A stretch of DNA of 64,000 nucleotides, taken from positions 1-64,000 of the forward strand of contig NZ_SCTW01000073.1 of the NCBI RefSeq assembly GCF_004322395.1. The letters are read 5' to 3'. The translations under genes were made by a program, and so were the position numbers. The notes under the pieces were generated by a model. That model was not told where the DNA came from, ran no database searches, and was given only the letters and a program-made list of their open reading frames with translations. This DNA comes from Methylobacter sp. GTDB lineage: Bacteria > Pseudomonadota > Gammaproteobacteria > Methylococcales > Methylomonadaceae. The stretch's first letter is position 1. Every line of letters begins with the position of its first letter. Below are positions 9,657-18,665 of this stretch, piece by piece.

Positions 9657-10374
9657 TTTCTTTTACCTCTGACAGTTTTGCCCGTTTCTGTAACCATATC
9701 ACACCTAATATATCGGTAATTCCTACCCACAGCCGGTCTAAGGTGCCGTATTTAGAATAACCATGCGCTCTAGCTCGGTGATTAACAGGTTCGGAAATCA
9801 CCTGTCCACCCGCTCTTAAAATTAACGCAGGTAAAAAGCGATGCATATGGTCGAAATACGGCAAACCCAGAAACTCATCCCTTAAAAACACTTTTAAACC
9901 GCAACCGGTATCAGGCGTATTATCGCCTAATAAGGTGGAGCGAACAGAATTGGCTACTTTTGATGAAAACAGCCGCCAGGCGGAATCATGGCGTTTATTT
10001 CTCCATCCGGCCACCATCGACAAATTACTGGTAGTCTTTCTTTGCTGCATCAATACCTGGTACATTCGGGGAATATCGGCAGGATCATTTTGTCCATCGC
10101 CATCCAGCGTTGCAATACAGGGATAGCTTGCAGCCTTTATGCCTGTATAAATGGCGGCGCTTTGTCCACAGCTTTGCTGATGCCGAATCACTCTCAGCGC
10201 TTTAACATTTTGTTGCGCTTGCTTTAAAATTGCCGCTGTATCGTCATTACTGCCGTCATCGACATAGATAATTTCATAGGCTTCGGCCTGGCTCATAGCC
10301 GTAACGATCTCGTCAATTAAAGAGATGATGTTATCGGCTTCATTATAAACAGGCACAATAATCGAAATTTTCAC
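9643..10374 (-). CDS. Glycosyltransferase family 2 (polyprenyl-phosphate sugar synthase type)
   Basis: The 243-residue protein starts with KISIIVPVYNEADNI, contains the DXD-like DGDGQNDPADIPR, and resembles dolichyl-phosphate mannose synthase and ArnC-like transferases. It lacks the C-terminal membrane spans of ArnC. I chose the GTG at 10374, preceded by GAAGAGG. An ATG 39 bases upstream lies inside the rpsI terminator and has no ribosome-binding site. It is the first gene of the three-gene glycosyltransferase module. Confidence 0.87.
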   Translation of the reverse strand: MKISIIVPVYNEADNIISLIDEIVTAMSQAEAYEIIYVDDGSNDDTAAILKQAQQNVKALRVIRHQQSCGQSAAIYTGIKAASYPCIATLDGDGQNDPADIPRMYQVLMQQRKTTSNLSMVAGWRNKRHDSAWRLFSSKVANSVRSTLLGDNTPDTGCGLKVFLRDEFLGLPYFDHMHRFLPALILRAGGQVISEPVNHRARAHGYSKYGTLDRLWVGITDILGVIWLQKRAKLSEVKEIERG

Positions 10375-10400
10375 TGCCTCTTCCCCTTTTAAATATCCAT

Positions 10401-10440
10401 AAAAAAGGGCCACATCCTACGAATGCAGCCCTTTTATTTT
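10401..10440 (-). terminator. Rho-independent terminator after rpsI
   Basis: Read on the minus strand the sequence is AAAAGGGC-TGCAT, a 7-base loop, ATGTG-GCCCTTTT and further T. The stem of about 13 pairs followed by a T run is a strong terminator. It ends the rplM-rpsI transcript. Because A-rich and T-rich flanks mirror each other it could also work from the other strand. Confidence 0.85.
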
Positions 10441-10480
10441 TACATGCGTAGCAAGAGTTACCGCATATAAGAGTAATCGA

Positions 10481-10873
10481 TTAACGTTTCGAGTACTGAG
10501 GACGTTTTCTGGCTTTGTGTAAGCCCACTTTTTTACGTTCTACAATACGTGAATCGCGGGTAACAAAACCGGCTTTTCTAAGAGCTGGACGCAAGGCTTC
10601 ATCATAGGCCATCAACGCACGAGTCAGTCCATGACGAATCGCGCCGGCTTGACCGGATGGCCCACCGCCTTTAACGATTACATTAATATCGAATTTGCCT
10701 TCCATGTCGACACAACCCAGTGGTTGACGGGAAACCATCTGATCGGTTTTACGGCCAAAATATTGTTCGATAGTTTTTGTGTTGATAGTAATTTTTCCGG
10801 TACCTGTTGTTGCGTAAACGCGCGCTATTGCACACTTACGACGACCTGTTCCGTAATACTGAGCTGCTGCCAT
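10481..10873 (-). CDS. rpsI: 30S ribosomal protein S9
   Basis: The 130-residue protein matches bacterial S9 along its full length: [15 protein letters not shown] at the start, [21 protein letters not shown] in the middle, and the terminal [17 protein letters not shown] whose basic tail reaches toward the ribosomal P site. It follows rplM after 11 bases in the usual two-gene operon. Confidence 0.98.
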   Translation of the reverse strand: MAAAQYYGTGRRKCAIARVYATTGTGKITINTKTIEQYFGRKTDQMVSRQPLGCVDMEGKFDINVIVKGGGPSGQAGAIRHGLTRALMAYDEALRPALRKAGFVTRDSRIVERKKVGLHKARKRPQYSKR

Positions 10874-10884
10874 AATCTACCCGC

Positions 10885-11313
10885 TTATAAGTCTAATACT
10901 TGTGGCTGTTGAGCCTGATGATCGTGTTCAGGACCGGCATAAACCTTCAATTTCTTGAACATTGCACGACCTAAAGGATTGTTAGGTAACATTCCTTTCA
11001 CCGCTGTAGTAAGAATACGATCAGGGAAAGTTTTTCTTAATTTACCCAGGCTAACGGTTTTAAGATTGCCGATATAACCTGTATGGCGTTGATACAATTT
11101 ATCATTTTCTTTATTGCCGGTAACGCCTATTTTCTCTGCATTTACTACAATAATGTAATCACCGGTATCAACGTGCGGTGTATATTCTGGTTTATGTTTA
11201 CCGCGAAGACGAAGCGCAATTTCAGAAGCAAGACGACCTAGCGTCTTTCCTTCTGCATCGACCACGTACCAATCACGCTTAACTTCTGCTGGCTTTGCAC
11301 TAAATGTTTTCAT
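10885..11313 (-). CDS. rplM: 50S ribosomal protein L13
   Basis: The 142-residue protein is a standard-length L13. Recognisable stretches are [34 protein letters not shown], and [22 protein letters not shown]. It is the first gene of the rplM-rpsI operon, and a well-formed sigma-70 promoter lies at 11358-11386 upstream on the same strand. Confidence 0.98.
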   Translation of the reverse strand: MKTFSAKPAEVKRDWYVVDAEGKTLGRLASEIALRLRGKHKPEYTPHVDTGDYIIVVNAEKIGVTGNKENDKLYQRHTGYIGNLKTVSLGKLRKTFPDRILTTAVKGMLPNNPLGRAMFKKLKVYAGPEHDHQAQQPQVLDL

Positions 11314-11357
11314 CGTTGCTTAGGCTTTCTGTTAAAGGCTCAAATATAAAGAGCGAA

Positions 11358-11386
11358 ATTCTACTAAGAAATATTAAATGTTTCAA
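11358..11386 (-). promoter_or_regulatory. Sigma-70 promoter for rplM-rpsI
   Basis: On the minus strand TTGAAA (11381-11386) and TAGAAT (11358-11363) are separated by exactly 17 bases, which fits a primary sigma factor promoter in five of six positions for each box. It lies about 45 bases before the rplM start. Confidence 0.7.
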
Positions 11387-11454
11387 GTTTATTTATGATT
11401 CGAATAAAAGACGCAGTACAAAAGACAGAAAAACCGCATCCATTCGCCTTTTGC

Positions 11455-12819
11455 CTACAATTTAATATTCAATGAATGTAACTTACGGTAAAGATGAGTC
11501 CGCTCCATACCTACTGCGGCTGACAGCTTTGCAACGCTGCCGCCGGTTCTTTCAAAATGATATTCCAGATAAGCCTTCTCAAAATGATCCCTGGCTTCTT
11601 TTAACGGCAGATTAAAAAACTCAGGCACCGCATGGGACGTAACAGTATCTCCAATCACCGAAGGACCCATCGCCGCTTTCACTTCATCCAACTCTATATC
11701 TTCCCCTGCCCCCAAAATCATCAAGCGTTGCACTAGGTTTTTCAATTCCCGCACGTTGCCGCGCCAACTATAATTGCGTAAAAAGTTTTGTGCCGCCATA
11801 GAAAATCTTCGAAAAGGCAATCTATCCTGACTGACAAAATAATCGACATAAAAACTCAGTAACGCCGGCACATCCTCACTATGCTCCCGAAGCGATTGAA
11901 TATCGAGCGAGACCTCATTAAGCAGATAATATAAGTCCTGCCGAAAACGTCCGGCCTTAACCTCTTCATCCAACGCAATGCGAGTCGACGCCACTACCCG
12001 GACATCGACACGAACCGCCTCGCTACCGCCTACTCGCAAAAATGAACTCGACTCCAGGGCGCCAAGCAGCCTTAGCTGGGTCTCTTTGTCCATGCCGCCG
12101 ATTTCGCCTAAGAACAATGTTCCTTTATGCGCCCGCTCCAACAGCCCCGGATAAACCTTGCCTCCATCTTCTTTGCCGAAAAACTCCACCGCCGAGTTTT
12201 CCGGCGATATGCTGCCTACCGCCACATCCACAAAGGGGCCGTCCCGATGCGCACTGTTATTATGTAAATATCGAGCATACATTTCCTTACCCACGCCTGC
12301 TTCACCGACAAATAACACCCTGGCATCATGCTGAGCCAAGCGCTTTAGTTGGTCCTTGATTCTGGCAACGGTAGCGCTCCTGCCAACCGGTTCAATATCG
12401 GCGGCCAACTGCTGCTTAAGCCCCGCATTTTCTATTTGCAGGCTACTGGCTTCCAAGGCTCTTTCTACGATCAGCAATAATTTTGCCAAAGACAACGGCT
12501 TTTCAAGAAAATCGTAAGCTCCCAACCGGGTCGCTTCAACAGCGGCTTCAACAGAACCGTGTCCCGACATCATCACCACCGGGCAAAGCATTGCTTCTTC
12601 CGCAACCCATTCTTTCAATAAGGTAATGCCGTCGGTATCCGGCATCCAAATATCAAGCAGGATCAAATCAGGCGCTGTGGACTTTTTTAATTCCCTGGCA
12701 GCAGCGGCATTCTCCGCCGTAGCGACTTGGTAGCCTTCATCCTCAAGAATTTCGCAGACCAACCGGCGAATATCCGGCTCATCGTCTACAATCAATACAT
12801 GCTGCATATATGCATTCAT
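11455..12819 (-). CDS. ntrX: NtrX-like response regulator, sigma-54 activator family
   Basis: The 454-residue protein has a receiver domain with phospho-acceptor D56 (LLDIWMPD), an AAA+ domain with Walker A GEAGVGKE, and a C-terminal Fis-type helix-turn-helix ending HLYRKLHSLNIKL. Two features are odd. The GAFTGA loop that contacts sigma-54 is absent; the corresponding stretch reads FFGKEDGGKVYPG. The Walker B aspartate is replaced: FLGEIGGM instead of FLDEIG. It may therefore not activate sigma-54 or hydrolyse ATP in the ordinary way. It lies 16 bases after the sensor kinase gene ntrY, and their pairing is typical. Confidence 0.85.
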   Translation of the reverse strand: MNAYMQHVLIVDDEPDIRRLVCEILEDEGYQVATAENAAAARELKKSTAPDLILLDIWMPDTDGITLLKEWVAEEAMLCPVVMMSGHGSVEAAVEATRLGAYDFLEKPLSLAKLLLIVERALEASSLQIENAGLKQQLAADIEPVGRSATVARIKDQLKRLAQHDARVLFVGEAGVGKEMYARYLHNNSAHRDGPFVDVAVGSISPENSAVEFFGKEDGGKVYPGLLERAHKGTLFLGEIGGMDKETQLRLLGALESSSFLRVGGSEAVRVDVRVVASTRIALDEEVKAGRFRQDLYYLLNEVSLDIQSLREHSEDVPALLSFYVDYFVSQDRLPFRRFSMAAQNFLRNYSWRGNVRELKNLVQRLMILGAGEDIELDEVKAAMGPSVIGDTVTSHAVPEFFNLPLKEARDHFEKAYLEYHFERTGGSVAKLSAAVGMERTHLYRKLHSLNIKL

Positions 12820-12835
12820 AATTTTTTACGGCACC

Positions 12836-15034
12836 TCAAAAATTACACGCCGGAAGCTGAATGATAAACCCGGCTCCCACTTTGTCGCATCGATTCCCTG
12901 CCGATTGCGACACTTCCGCCATTCCTGGCGGTCGACGGCTGGTATCGACCCATATTGCACCGCCATGTTCTTCAATTATTTTTTTGACTATTGCCAAGCC
13001 TAATCCCGTACCTTTAGCCTTGGTAGTCACGTAGGGTTCAAAGATTTGCTCGATTTGCTCGTCTTTAATACCCGGCCCGTCATCATAAAGCGCTATTTCA
13101 ATAAAATCGGTATTATTTTTTTGCACCCGGTGCAGGCTTATTTCGATTAAACCTTTGGCACCTATTGCTTCCAAAGCATTTTTTATCAAGTTATGCAGTA
13201 CCTGTCTGATACTAACCGGATCGCCCTTAATCATCAACAAACCGGCATCATAATCGAGTTTAAATTTAACGCCCGACTTTAACACATAAAGCGCCAACAC
13301 CTCCTGAACCAAAGCGGGTAAATCAATATCTACGGTCTGCTTTTTGGAAGGTTTGGCGTATTCCGAAAAATCATCCACCATTTCTTTCATCGCCTCAACC
13401 TGCTGCACAATGGTTGTGGTCGAGCGTTGCAACATATCCGCATCACCGGTAGTCAGCTTGTCGGCCAGCTTGTGCTGCAAACGTTCTGCCGACAACTGGA
13501 TGGGCGTTAACGGATTTTTGATTTCATGCGCCAGCCTTCTGGCTACTTCTCCCCAAGCCGCATTTTTTTGCGCCTGAATCAGGTCGGTCACATCATCAAA
13601 AACCACCACCGCTCCAACCCGTTGCCCTTCCTGAGAAAACAGCGACGTGCCTCTGCACAACAATTCCTGCCGACCGTTGGGGCCTAAGAAAGCAATCCGC
13701 TGCTGCCATATATCGTCGGCTTGCTCTAATAAGCGCTGAATGGATTTTAACGGTTCCGCCAATTCTGCGTAATTCTCAACCAACTCCAATAAAGTTCGTC
13801 CGACAAACTGATTCACATGAATATGAAAAATCCGGTAAGCCGCCTGGTTCGCCGTACGTATCTTATGCGTCACGTCGAAACTGATGACCCCGGCTGTTAA
13901 ATTCGCCAGTATCGTTTCTAGATAAGCACGTTGATTTTCTACTTCTATACCGGCCATTCGGGTTTCATCGCTGGCTCTGGCAATACGATGCGTCATCTCA
14001 TTGAATGACTCGACCAAAAAACCCAAATCATCCTGGGCAATAACCGGCAGTTCTTGGTCATAATGTCCGGAAGCCACAGCTTGCGTTCCTTTAACCAGCG
14101 CCTTTACCGGGGCGATAATATTACGGATGCTGATAAAGGCCACCCAGATGGCCGCCAGCAAACTCATCAGCAAGACCAGAGATAACGCCAGAGAGAAACT
14201 CAATTTTAATGAATGCCTCAAAAAATGCATTTCCCGATAACGCACGAAGGCAAATTCCACCGAGTCGGCCAAATCGGCAATTCTTACCGGAACCGGGTAT
14301 AAAGCCTGTAAAAATTGCGGCTCCTTAGCCTTAACGGTAACGATAACCCTGATCATCAATTCATCTTCGCGCGCCGGCGCCAAAGCGACAAATTCGGAGT
14401 TCTGCCGTAACTGCAACCAGCTATGCTCATCCGGCAAACTCGGCAATATATCGCCGGGATTGATGCTGCTTGAAGCAATAATCCTGCCCTGCCGGGAGAA
14501 CAAGGTCATCTCGGCTGCTCCCGAGAGTTCGCGCAGGTTTTCCATTTCCAGCGTCGCCAATGTTTCGGGCACATCCACCAGCTTTCCGGTCAATTGCTGA
14601 GTTTGCCGCAAATGCCAGCGCATCCTTTGGTCTAATGATGCCTGACTGAGTTCCAACGCGTCTTCCATCGCCCGGTCTATTTCTACATTAAACCAGCTAT
14701 CGATGCCCTGGTGCAGAAACTGCATCGAAAAATAAAACACAATAGCCGCTGGCGCTAAAGCCAGCACCACAAACAGCGACACCATACGCGTGGTTAACCT
14801 GGAACCCGCTTCGCGCTTTTTTAACTGCCTCGCCAGAGAGTAAATATTGGCGCCGACCAAACCCAGCAAGACCACCGATCCCAACGCGTTGACCAACAGC
14901 AGCCATGAATACATCGCACTCAGTTCCGAAGATTCCTGCGTTGCCGAACTCATCAGCTGCAACAGCAGCAGAATCAAGCCGAACAGAATCAATATAGACA
15001 AACTGATAGGGGGTTTTATTTTGTCAAAGGCCAT
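12836..15034 (-). CDS. ntrY: NtrY-like sensor histidine kinase
   Basis: The protein of about 732 residues has N-terminal membrane spans, a long periplasmic region, a further span near residue 285, a HAMP domain, a PAS domain (YLETILANLTAGVIS), and a kinase core with the phospho-accepting histidine in RRLAHEIKNPLTPIQLSAERL. ATP-binding motifs DDGPGIKDEQIEQIFEPYVTTK and GTGLGLAIVKKIIEEHGG are intact. It should sense an envelope or redox/nitrogen signal and phosphorylate NtrX. ATG 15034 is preferred to a TTG three codons earlier; the start overlaps the DUF4390 gene by 19 bases, so translation is coupled. Confidence 0.88.
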   Translation of the reverse strand: MAFDKIKPPISLSILILFGLILLLLQLMSSATQESSELSAMYSWLLLVNALGSVVLLGLVGANIYSLARQLKKREAGSRLTTRMVSLFVVLALAPAAIVFYFSMQFLHQGIDSWFNVEIDRAMEDALELSQASLDQRMRWHLRQTQQLTGKLVDVPETLATLEMENLRELSGAAEMTLFSRQGRIIASSSINPGDILPSLPDEHSWLQLRQNSEFVALAPAREDELMIRVIVTVKAKEPQFLQALYPVPVRIADLADSVEFAFVRYREMHFLRHSLKLSFSLALSLVLLMSLLAAIWVAFISIRNIIAPVKALVKGTQAVASGHYDQELPVIAQDDLGFLVESFNEMTHRIARASDETRMAGIEVENQRAYLETILANLTAGVISFDVTHKIRTANQAAYRIFHIHVNQFVGRTLLELVENYAELAEPLKSIQRLLEQADDIWQQRIAFLGPNGRQELLCRGTSLFSQEGQRVGAVVVFDDVTDLIQAQKNAAWGEVARRLAHEIKNPLTPIQLSAERLQHKLADKLTTGDADMLQRSTTTIVQQVEAMKEMVDDFSEYAKPSKKQTVDIDLPALVQEVLALYVLKSGVKFKLDYDAGLLMIKGDPVSIRQVLHNLIKNALEAIGAKGLIEISLHRVQKNNTDFIEIALYDDGPGIKDEQIEQIFEPYVTTKAKGTGLGLAIVKKIIEEHGGAIWVDTSRRPPGMAEVSQSAGNRCDKVGAGFIIQLPACNF

Positions 15035-15624
15035 AATGTCCAATCACTGGATAAATACCATTGAGGATTAGTATACGCAACCGGGCGTAACGGCAAGGGC
15101 AAGGCATCCCGATCGAGCGTTACTTTTATTTCAACTGCGTAACGCTCCCCCTGCTTATAACGCGCCCTATACATCACAGGAAAATCATATATCGCCGACA
15201 TCAAATCGAACGCCGCAGATAATGTAGAAAAATTATAGGTCGCACCGCTACTCTCGTTCCTGACCCGATACATGTTCAGCAATGCATGGTACTGAATACG
15301 GTAACGTATAGCGGCATTAATCAGCGTTTTATCCCATAAAAAATCGCGACGCTGTATGGTCTTGATGTGAATATCCCAAAACAAAGGCACCCCACTTTGC
15401 AGCGCCTCCATTGCCCGCGCACTGAGTTGATAATCTATATCGGCAGACAACATATAGTTATCTCCTTTCAAAGTGATCTCGGCATTTTTCACTTCCACGC
15501 CAAACCCTTCGGCTGCACTCAGGACGGGCGTGTCGGCATAACTTAAAGCGGGCAACAGCCAGACAAAAAGACAATATAATAGCGACCGGCAAAGTGCTAA
15601 TTTATTGCTTACTGATAAGCGCAT
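15016..15624 (-). CDS. DUF4390 domain exported protein
   Basis: The protein of about 202 residues begins with a signal peptide (hydrophobic LLYCLFVWLLPALSYA) and continues as a beta-rich periplasmic domain of the DUF4390 type, a family found almost always between rsmB and ntrY in beta- and gammaproteobacteria. Its role is unknown; the genomic position suggests that it modulates the NtrY sensor. The start at 15624 fits the signal peptide; upstream in-frame residues belong to the overlapping end of rsmB. Confidence 0.8.
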   Translation of the reverse strand: MRLSVSNKLALCRSLLYCLFVWLLPALSYADTPVLSAAEGFGVEVKNAEITLKGDNYMLSADIDYQLSARAMEALQSGVPLFWDIHIKTIQRRDFLWDKTLINAAIRYRIQYHALLNMYRVRNESSGATYNFSTLSAAFDLMSAIYDFPVMYRARYKQGERYAVEIKVTLDRDALPLPLRPVAYTNPQWYLSSDWTLWPLTK

Positions 15625-16888
15625 AATAAAACCCGTCCATTGCCGATTCACCGGTAAGAATCTGGCGACCGCATGCTCCGGAAGTTCCCCAGTCGGCATC
15701 TATAGATAGCTCGACCGCATTGCTGTGTTCGGCTAAAAAAGCTTTAACCTGTTGCTCGTTTTCCTGCTTTAAAATAGAACAGGTTGCATAAACCATTAGC
15801 CCTCCGGGCGCTAACAGAGGCCAAACGGCTTGCATGATAGTCTTTTGCAAAGCTTGTAACTGCCCGATGTCTTCGGCTCTACGCAATAATTTAATATCGG
15901 GGTGACGACGGATAACGCCCAAGGCCGAACACGGCGCGTCCAGCAAGATCCGATCAAACGGCTTGCCGTCCCACCAATTTTGCGGGTTCGTTGCGTCGCC
16001 AACGACCAGCTTGGCTTGCAACTTTAAACGCTGTAAATTTTCGCCGACCCGTTGCATTCTGGATTCGTCTATATCGACGGCGACCAGCTCTTTCAACTGC
16101 GGCTGGCTTTCGAGTATATGCGCAGTTTTACCGCCAGGCGCGGCGCACACATCCAACACCCGATGCCCCGGCTGGACATCCAACAATCCGGCCGCCAATT
16201 GCGCGGCAGTATCCTGAACGGATACCGATCCATCGGCAAAACCGGGCAGCAAATCTACCGGCACCGGCTTATCCAACATGATCGCCGACGGGCAAAAGCT
16301 GACGGTTTGAGCCGCTATGTCCTGTTCAGTTAACAATTGCAGATAGTCTTCGCGACTGGTTTTCGAGAGATTAACTCGCAACACCATAGGCGGCTGCTGA
16401 TTGTTCGCCAACAATATCTTTAGCGCCTGCTCAGGCCAATCCTGCTCAATCTGCTTGATCAACCAGTCAGGATGACTAAGCGCTGCTACTGGAAATTTAT
16501 CGGCTTTATGTTCCAACTCTTCCTGTTCGCGCAAATAGGTTCTAAGTACCGCATTAATCAGCGATTTGGCCCACGGTTTTTTGCGTGCCGCCAGGACCGT
16601 TTCGGATACCGCGGCATGGGGTTTTACTCGCATAAACTTAAGCTGGTACAAGCCCACCAACGCCAGCGCTTTAACATCTGTATCTTTTAACGGTTTATCC
16701 AGCAATTGAGTTAAAATAAAATCCAGCCGATGAAATTGCCTGCAAACACCGTAGCATAGCGCTTGAATAAAAGCCCGTTCTTTAACCGAGTCTATGGTCA
16801 GAAATGCATTATCCAGTGCCACAGTTAAGGACTGTCCGTCTTGCAAAACCCTGGACAGTACCCGGGCTGCAACTAATCGTGTATTCAC
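15602..16888 (-). CDS. rsmB: 16S rRNA (cytosine-967-C5) methyltransferase
   Basis: The 428-residue protein combines an N-terminal NusB-like RNA-binding domain (about residues 1-140) with a SAM-dependent methyltransferase domain. Motifs seen are VCAAPGGKTAHILE for SAM binding, LDAPCSALGVIRRHPDIK and YATCSILKQENE with the two catalytic cysteines. It modifies C967 of 16S rRNA. It is 7 bases downstream of fmt in the conserved def-fmt-rsmB order. Confidence 0.95.
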   Translation of the reverse strand: MNTRLVAARVLSRVLQDGQSLTVALDNAFLTIDSVKERAFIQALCYGVCRQFHRLDFILTQLLDKPLKDTDVKALALVGLYQLKFMRVKPHAAVSETVLAARKKPWAKSLINAVLRTYLREQEELEHKADKFPVAALSHPDWLIKQIEQDWPEQALKILLANNQQPPMVLRVNLSKTSREDYLQLLTEQDIAAQTVSFCPSAIMLDKPVPVDLLPGFADGSVSVQDTAAQLAAGLLDVQPGHRVLDVCAAPGGKTAHILESQPQLKELVAVDIDESRMQRVGENLQRLKLQAKLVVGDATNPQNWWDGKPFDRILLDAPCSALGVIRRHPDIKLLRRAEDIGQLQALQKTIMQAVWPLLAPGGLMVYATCSILKQENEQQVKAFLAEHSNAVELSIDADWGTSGACGRQILTGESAMDGFYYALISKQ

Positions 16889-16895
16889 TGAGTAT

Positions 16896-17825
16896 TCAAC
16901 CTAATTTGACCCCGTTAACGTCGTGAGCACTTAAAAAAGCCTGAACAGGCATGCGTTTTCCGCCGGGAAGCTGTACTTCTAGCAATCTTAAAAAGCCTTT
17001 CCCGGTTGCCACATCCATATTTTTATCAGCACTGCGCACCACGCCGGGCTCCATTTGCCAGGACGAGTCATCATTCACCGCCACAGCTTGCCAAATGCGC
17101 AATACATTGCCTTGATAAAGCGTCTGAGCAACCGGCCATGCGTTTAATCCTCTGACTTTTCGAGCAATATCCGCTGCCGGTTGCGTCCAGTCGATAACCG
17201 CTTCGCTTTTTTCCAGCTTTTCGGCATAGGTCACCAAAGCTTCATCCTGTTGTTCAGCATGAACAGTTCCGGCTTCCATTTGCGCCAACACCTTAGATAA
17301 GCCTATTGCGCCCAACACAGCCAATTTATCAAGCAAATCGCTGGCCGTATCGGTCTCGCCGATTATGTATTCTTCCTTATGCAGCATGTCGCCGGCATCC
17401 AGTTTGCGCACTATTTGCATAATGGTCACACCGGTTTTTTCATCGCCCGCCATCAACGCTCTTTGAATGGGGGCAGCTCCGCGCCAGCGAGGCAATAATG
17501 AAGCATGTACATTGATGCAGCCCAATTTGGGCACATCCAGAACGGTTTGCGTTAAGATCATGCCGTAAGCGACCACCACCATCAAATCGGCATTGAATGC
17601 GCTGATTCGCTGCAAATCCTCATCGGTCTTCAGCGTAAGCGGCTGAAAAACAGGAATGCCGGCAGCTAAGGCCAGTTCCTTGACCGGACTTGGCTGTAAC
17701 TTGCGCCCCCTACCGGCAGGACGGTCGGGCTGAGTATAAACCGCACAAACTTCGTGTTCCGAATCCAGCAACATCTGTAGACAAGGCACCGCAAATTCGG
17801 GTGTTCCGGCAAAAATGATCTTCAT
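16896..17825 (-). CDS. fmt: Methionyl-tRNA formyltransferase
   Basis: The 309-residue protein formylates initiator methionyl-tRNA with 10-formyltetrahydrofolate. Signature stretches are IIFAGTPEFAVPCLQ, QPDRPAGRGRKLQPSPVK, and the catalytic NVHASLLPRWRGAAPIQRAL. I chose ATG 17825 instead of the TTG two codons upstream; it begins 2 bases after the def stop codon, so the two genes are translationally coupled. Confidence 0.96.
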   Translation of the reverse strand: MKIIFAGTPEFAVPCLQMLLDSEHEVCAVYTQPDRPAGRGRKLQPSPVKELALAAGIPVFQPLTLKTDEDLQRISAFNADLMVVVAYGMILTQTVLDVPKLGCINVHASLLPRWRGAAPIQRALMAGDEKTGVTIMQIVRKLDAGDMLHKEEYIIGETDTASDLLDKLAVLGAIGLSKVLAQMEAGTVHAEQQDEALVTYAEKLEKSEAVIDWTQPAADIARKVRGLNAWPVAQTLYQGNVLRIWQAVAVNDDSSWQMEPGVVRSADKNMDVATGKGFLRLLEVQLPGGKRMPVQAFLSAHDVNGVKLG

Positions 17826-17827
17826 GC

Positions 17828-18334
17828 TCAACTGGCTTCCATTTTATGAATTTTTTCCAATTTTTTCTTAATTCGCTGCCGCTTTAACGGTGAAATATAA
17901 TCGACGAACAACTTCCCTTCCAAATGATCCAGCTCATGCTGAACACATACGCACAACAAATCCCTCGCGCTGAGCTCAAAAGGCTCCCCCTCCCTGTCGA
18001 GCGCCTTCACTATAATATGTTCAGCCCTGGTCACTTTTTCAAAAAAACCGGGTACTGAAAGACAACCCTCTTCGGACTCTTTAACACCGTCTTTTTCTAT
18101 GATTTCAGGATTGATTAAACATAACGGGGCATTTTTTTCCTCGCTGACATCAATGACAATTACTCGCTGATGCACATTGACCTGAGTAGCGGCCAATCCT
18201 ACACCATGAGACTCATACATGGTTTCAAGCATGTCATCGACCAATTTTTTGATTTTATCATCGACCGTTTTCACGATTGCAGCTTTCTTGCGCAACCGTT
18301 CATCCGGAAACTCGAGAATAGATAGAATACTCAA
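17828..18334 (-). CDS. def: Peptide deformylase
   Basis: The protein of about 168 residues has all three metal-site motifs: [18 protein letters not shown] and the HELDHLEGK helix. It removes the formyl group from nascent proteins. The start is most likely TTG 18334, which gives the usual MSxLxIL-PDERLR beginning and has GGAGAG 4 bases upstream; a GTG four codons earlier overlaps this ribosome-binding site. In related genomes def is divergent from lysM-dprA; here a 6-kb element separates them. Confidence 0.94.
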   Translation of the reverse strand: MSILSILEFPDERLRKKAAIVKTVDDKIKKLVDDMLETMYESHGVGLAATQVNVHQRVIVIDVSEEKNAPLCLINPEIIEKDGVKESEEGCLSVPGFFEKVTRAEHIIVKALDREGEPFELSARDLLCVCVQHELDHLEGKLFVDYISPLKRQRIKKKLEKIHKMEAS

Positions 18335-18401
18335 CAAACTCTCCACTATAATAATTAAATACTGGTAACTAGTCAGTACATAGAAAAATGAAATAAGAAT
18401 G

Positions 18402-18502
18402 CCACGGAGCGGACGGATTAGACGGATTTTTAAAAAATGAAGCCAAGGCTGTTTTGTGCTTTTTAATCACTGTTTATCCGTTTAATCGGTGGCATCCGTG
18501 TC
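18402..18502. repeat. Palindromic mini-element E2 with 9-bp-unit arms
   Basis: The left arm CACGGAGCGGACGGATTAG continues with ACGGATTTT. The right arm, read in reverse complement, is CACGGATGCCACCGATTA followed by AACGGAT. The two arms match at most positions in inverted orientation across about 100 bases. The repeated unit is about 9 bases. It lies on the chromosomal side of the integrated element, upstream of def. Confidence 0.65.
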
Positions 18503-18627
18503 CCATTAATCATAATTAGCGTACGCCAAATAGTTACGAATACTGGAATTCTATCTGATTCGGGAAAATTTAGAAACTCCATAGTTATTAAGGCTTTCAG
18601 GCTTTCGCTCTTGCGGTGTCACACTTT

Positions 18628-18643
18628 AGGGTTACGTAACCCT
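18628..18643. promoter_or_regulatory. 16-bp perfect palindrome upstream of the integrase gene
   Basis: AGGGTTACGTAACCCT is a perfect palindrome ending 22 bases before the integrase start codon, flanked by a further interrupted GTGTCA/TGACAC pair. It is placed as an operator or a DNA-bending or integrase accessory site would be. Confidence 0.5.
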
Positions 18644-18665
18644 GACACATCAAGAGGGTGCAAAT

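Larger units (their letters stand above)
18335..18665. other. Intergenic region between def and the integrase gene
   Basis: No gene is seen in these 331 bases. They hold the def promoter region, the palindromic element E2 (18402-18502), the candidate left attachment core TTCTATCTGA (18549-18558), a possible integrase arm site GGTGTCACACTT (18615-18626) and a 16-bp palindrome (18628-18643) directly before the integrase gene. Confidence 0.6.

Noticed and set aside
10375..10413. Upstream ATG for the family-2 glycosyltransferase
   Set aside because: The ATG lies inside the rpsI terminator hairpin; GTG 10374 has a proper ribosome-binding site and begins at the conserved fold.
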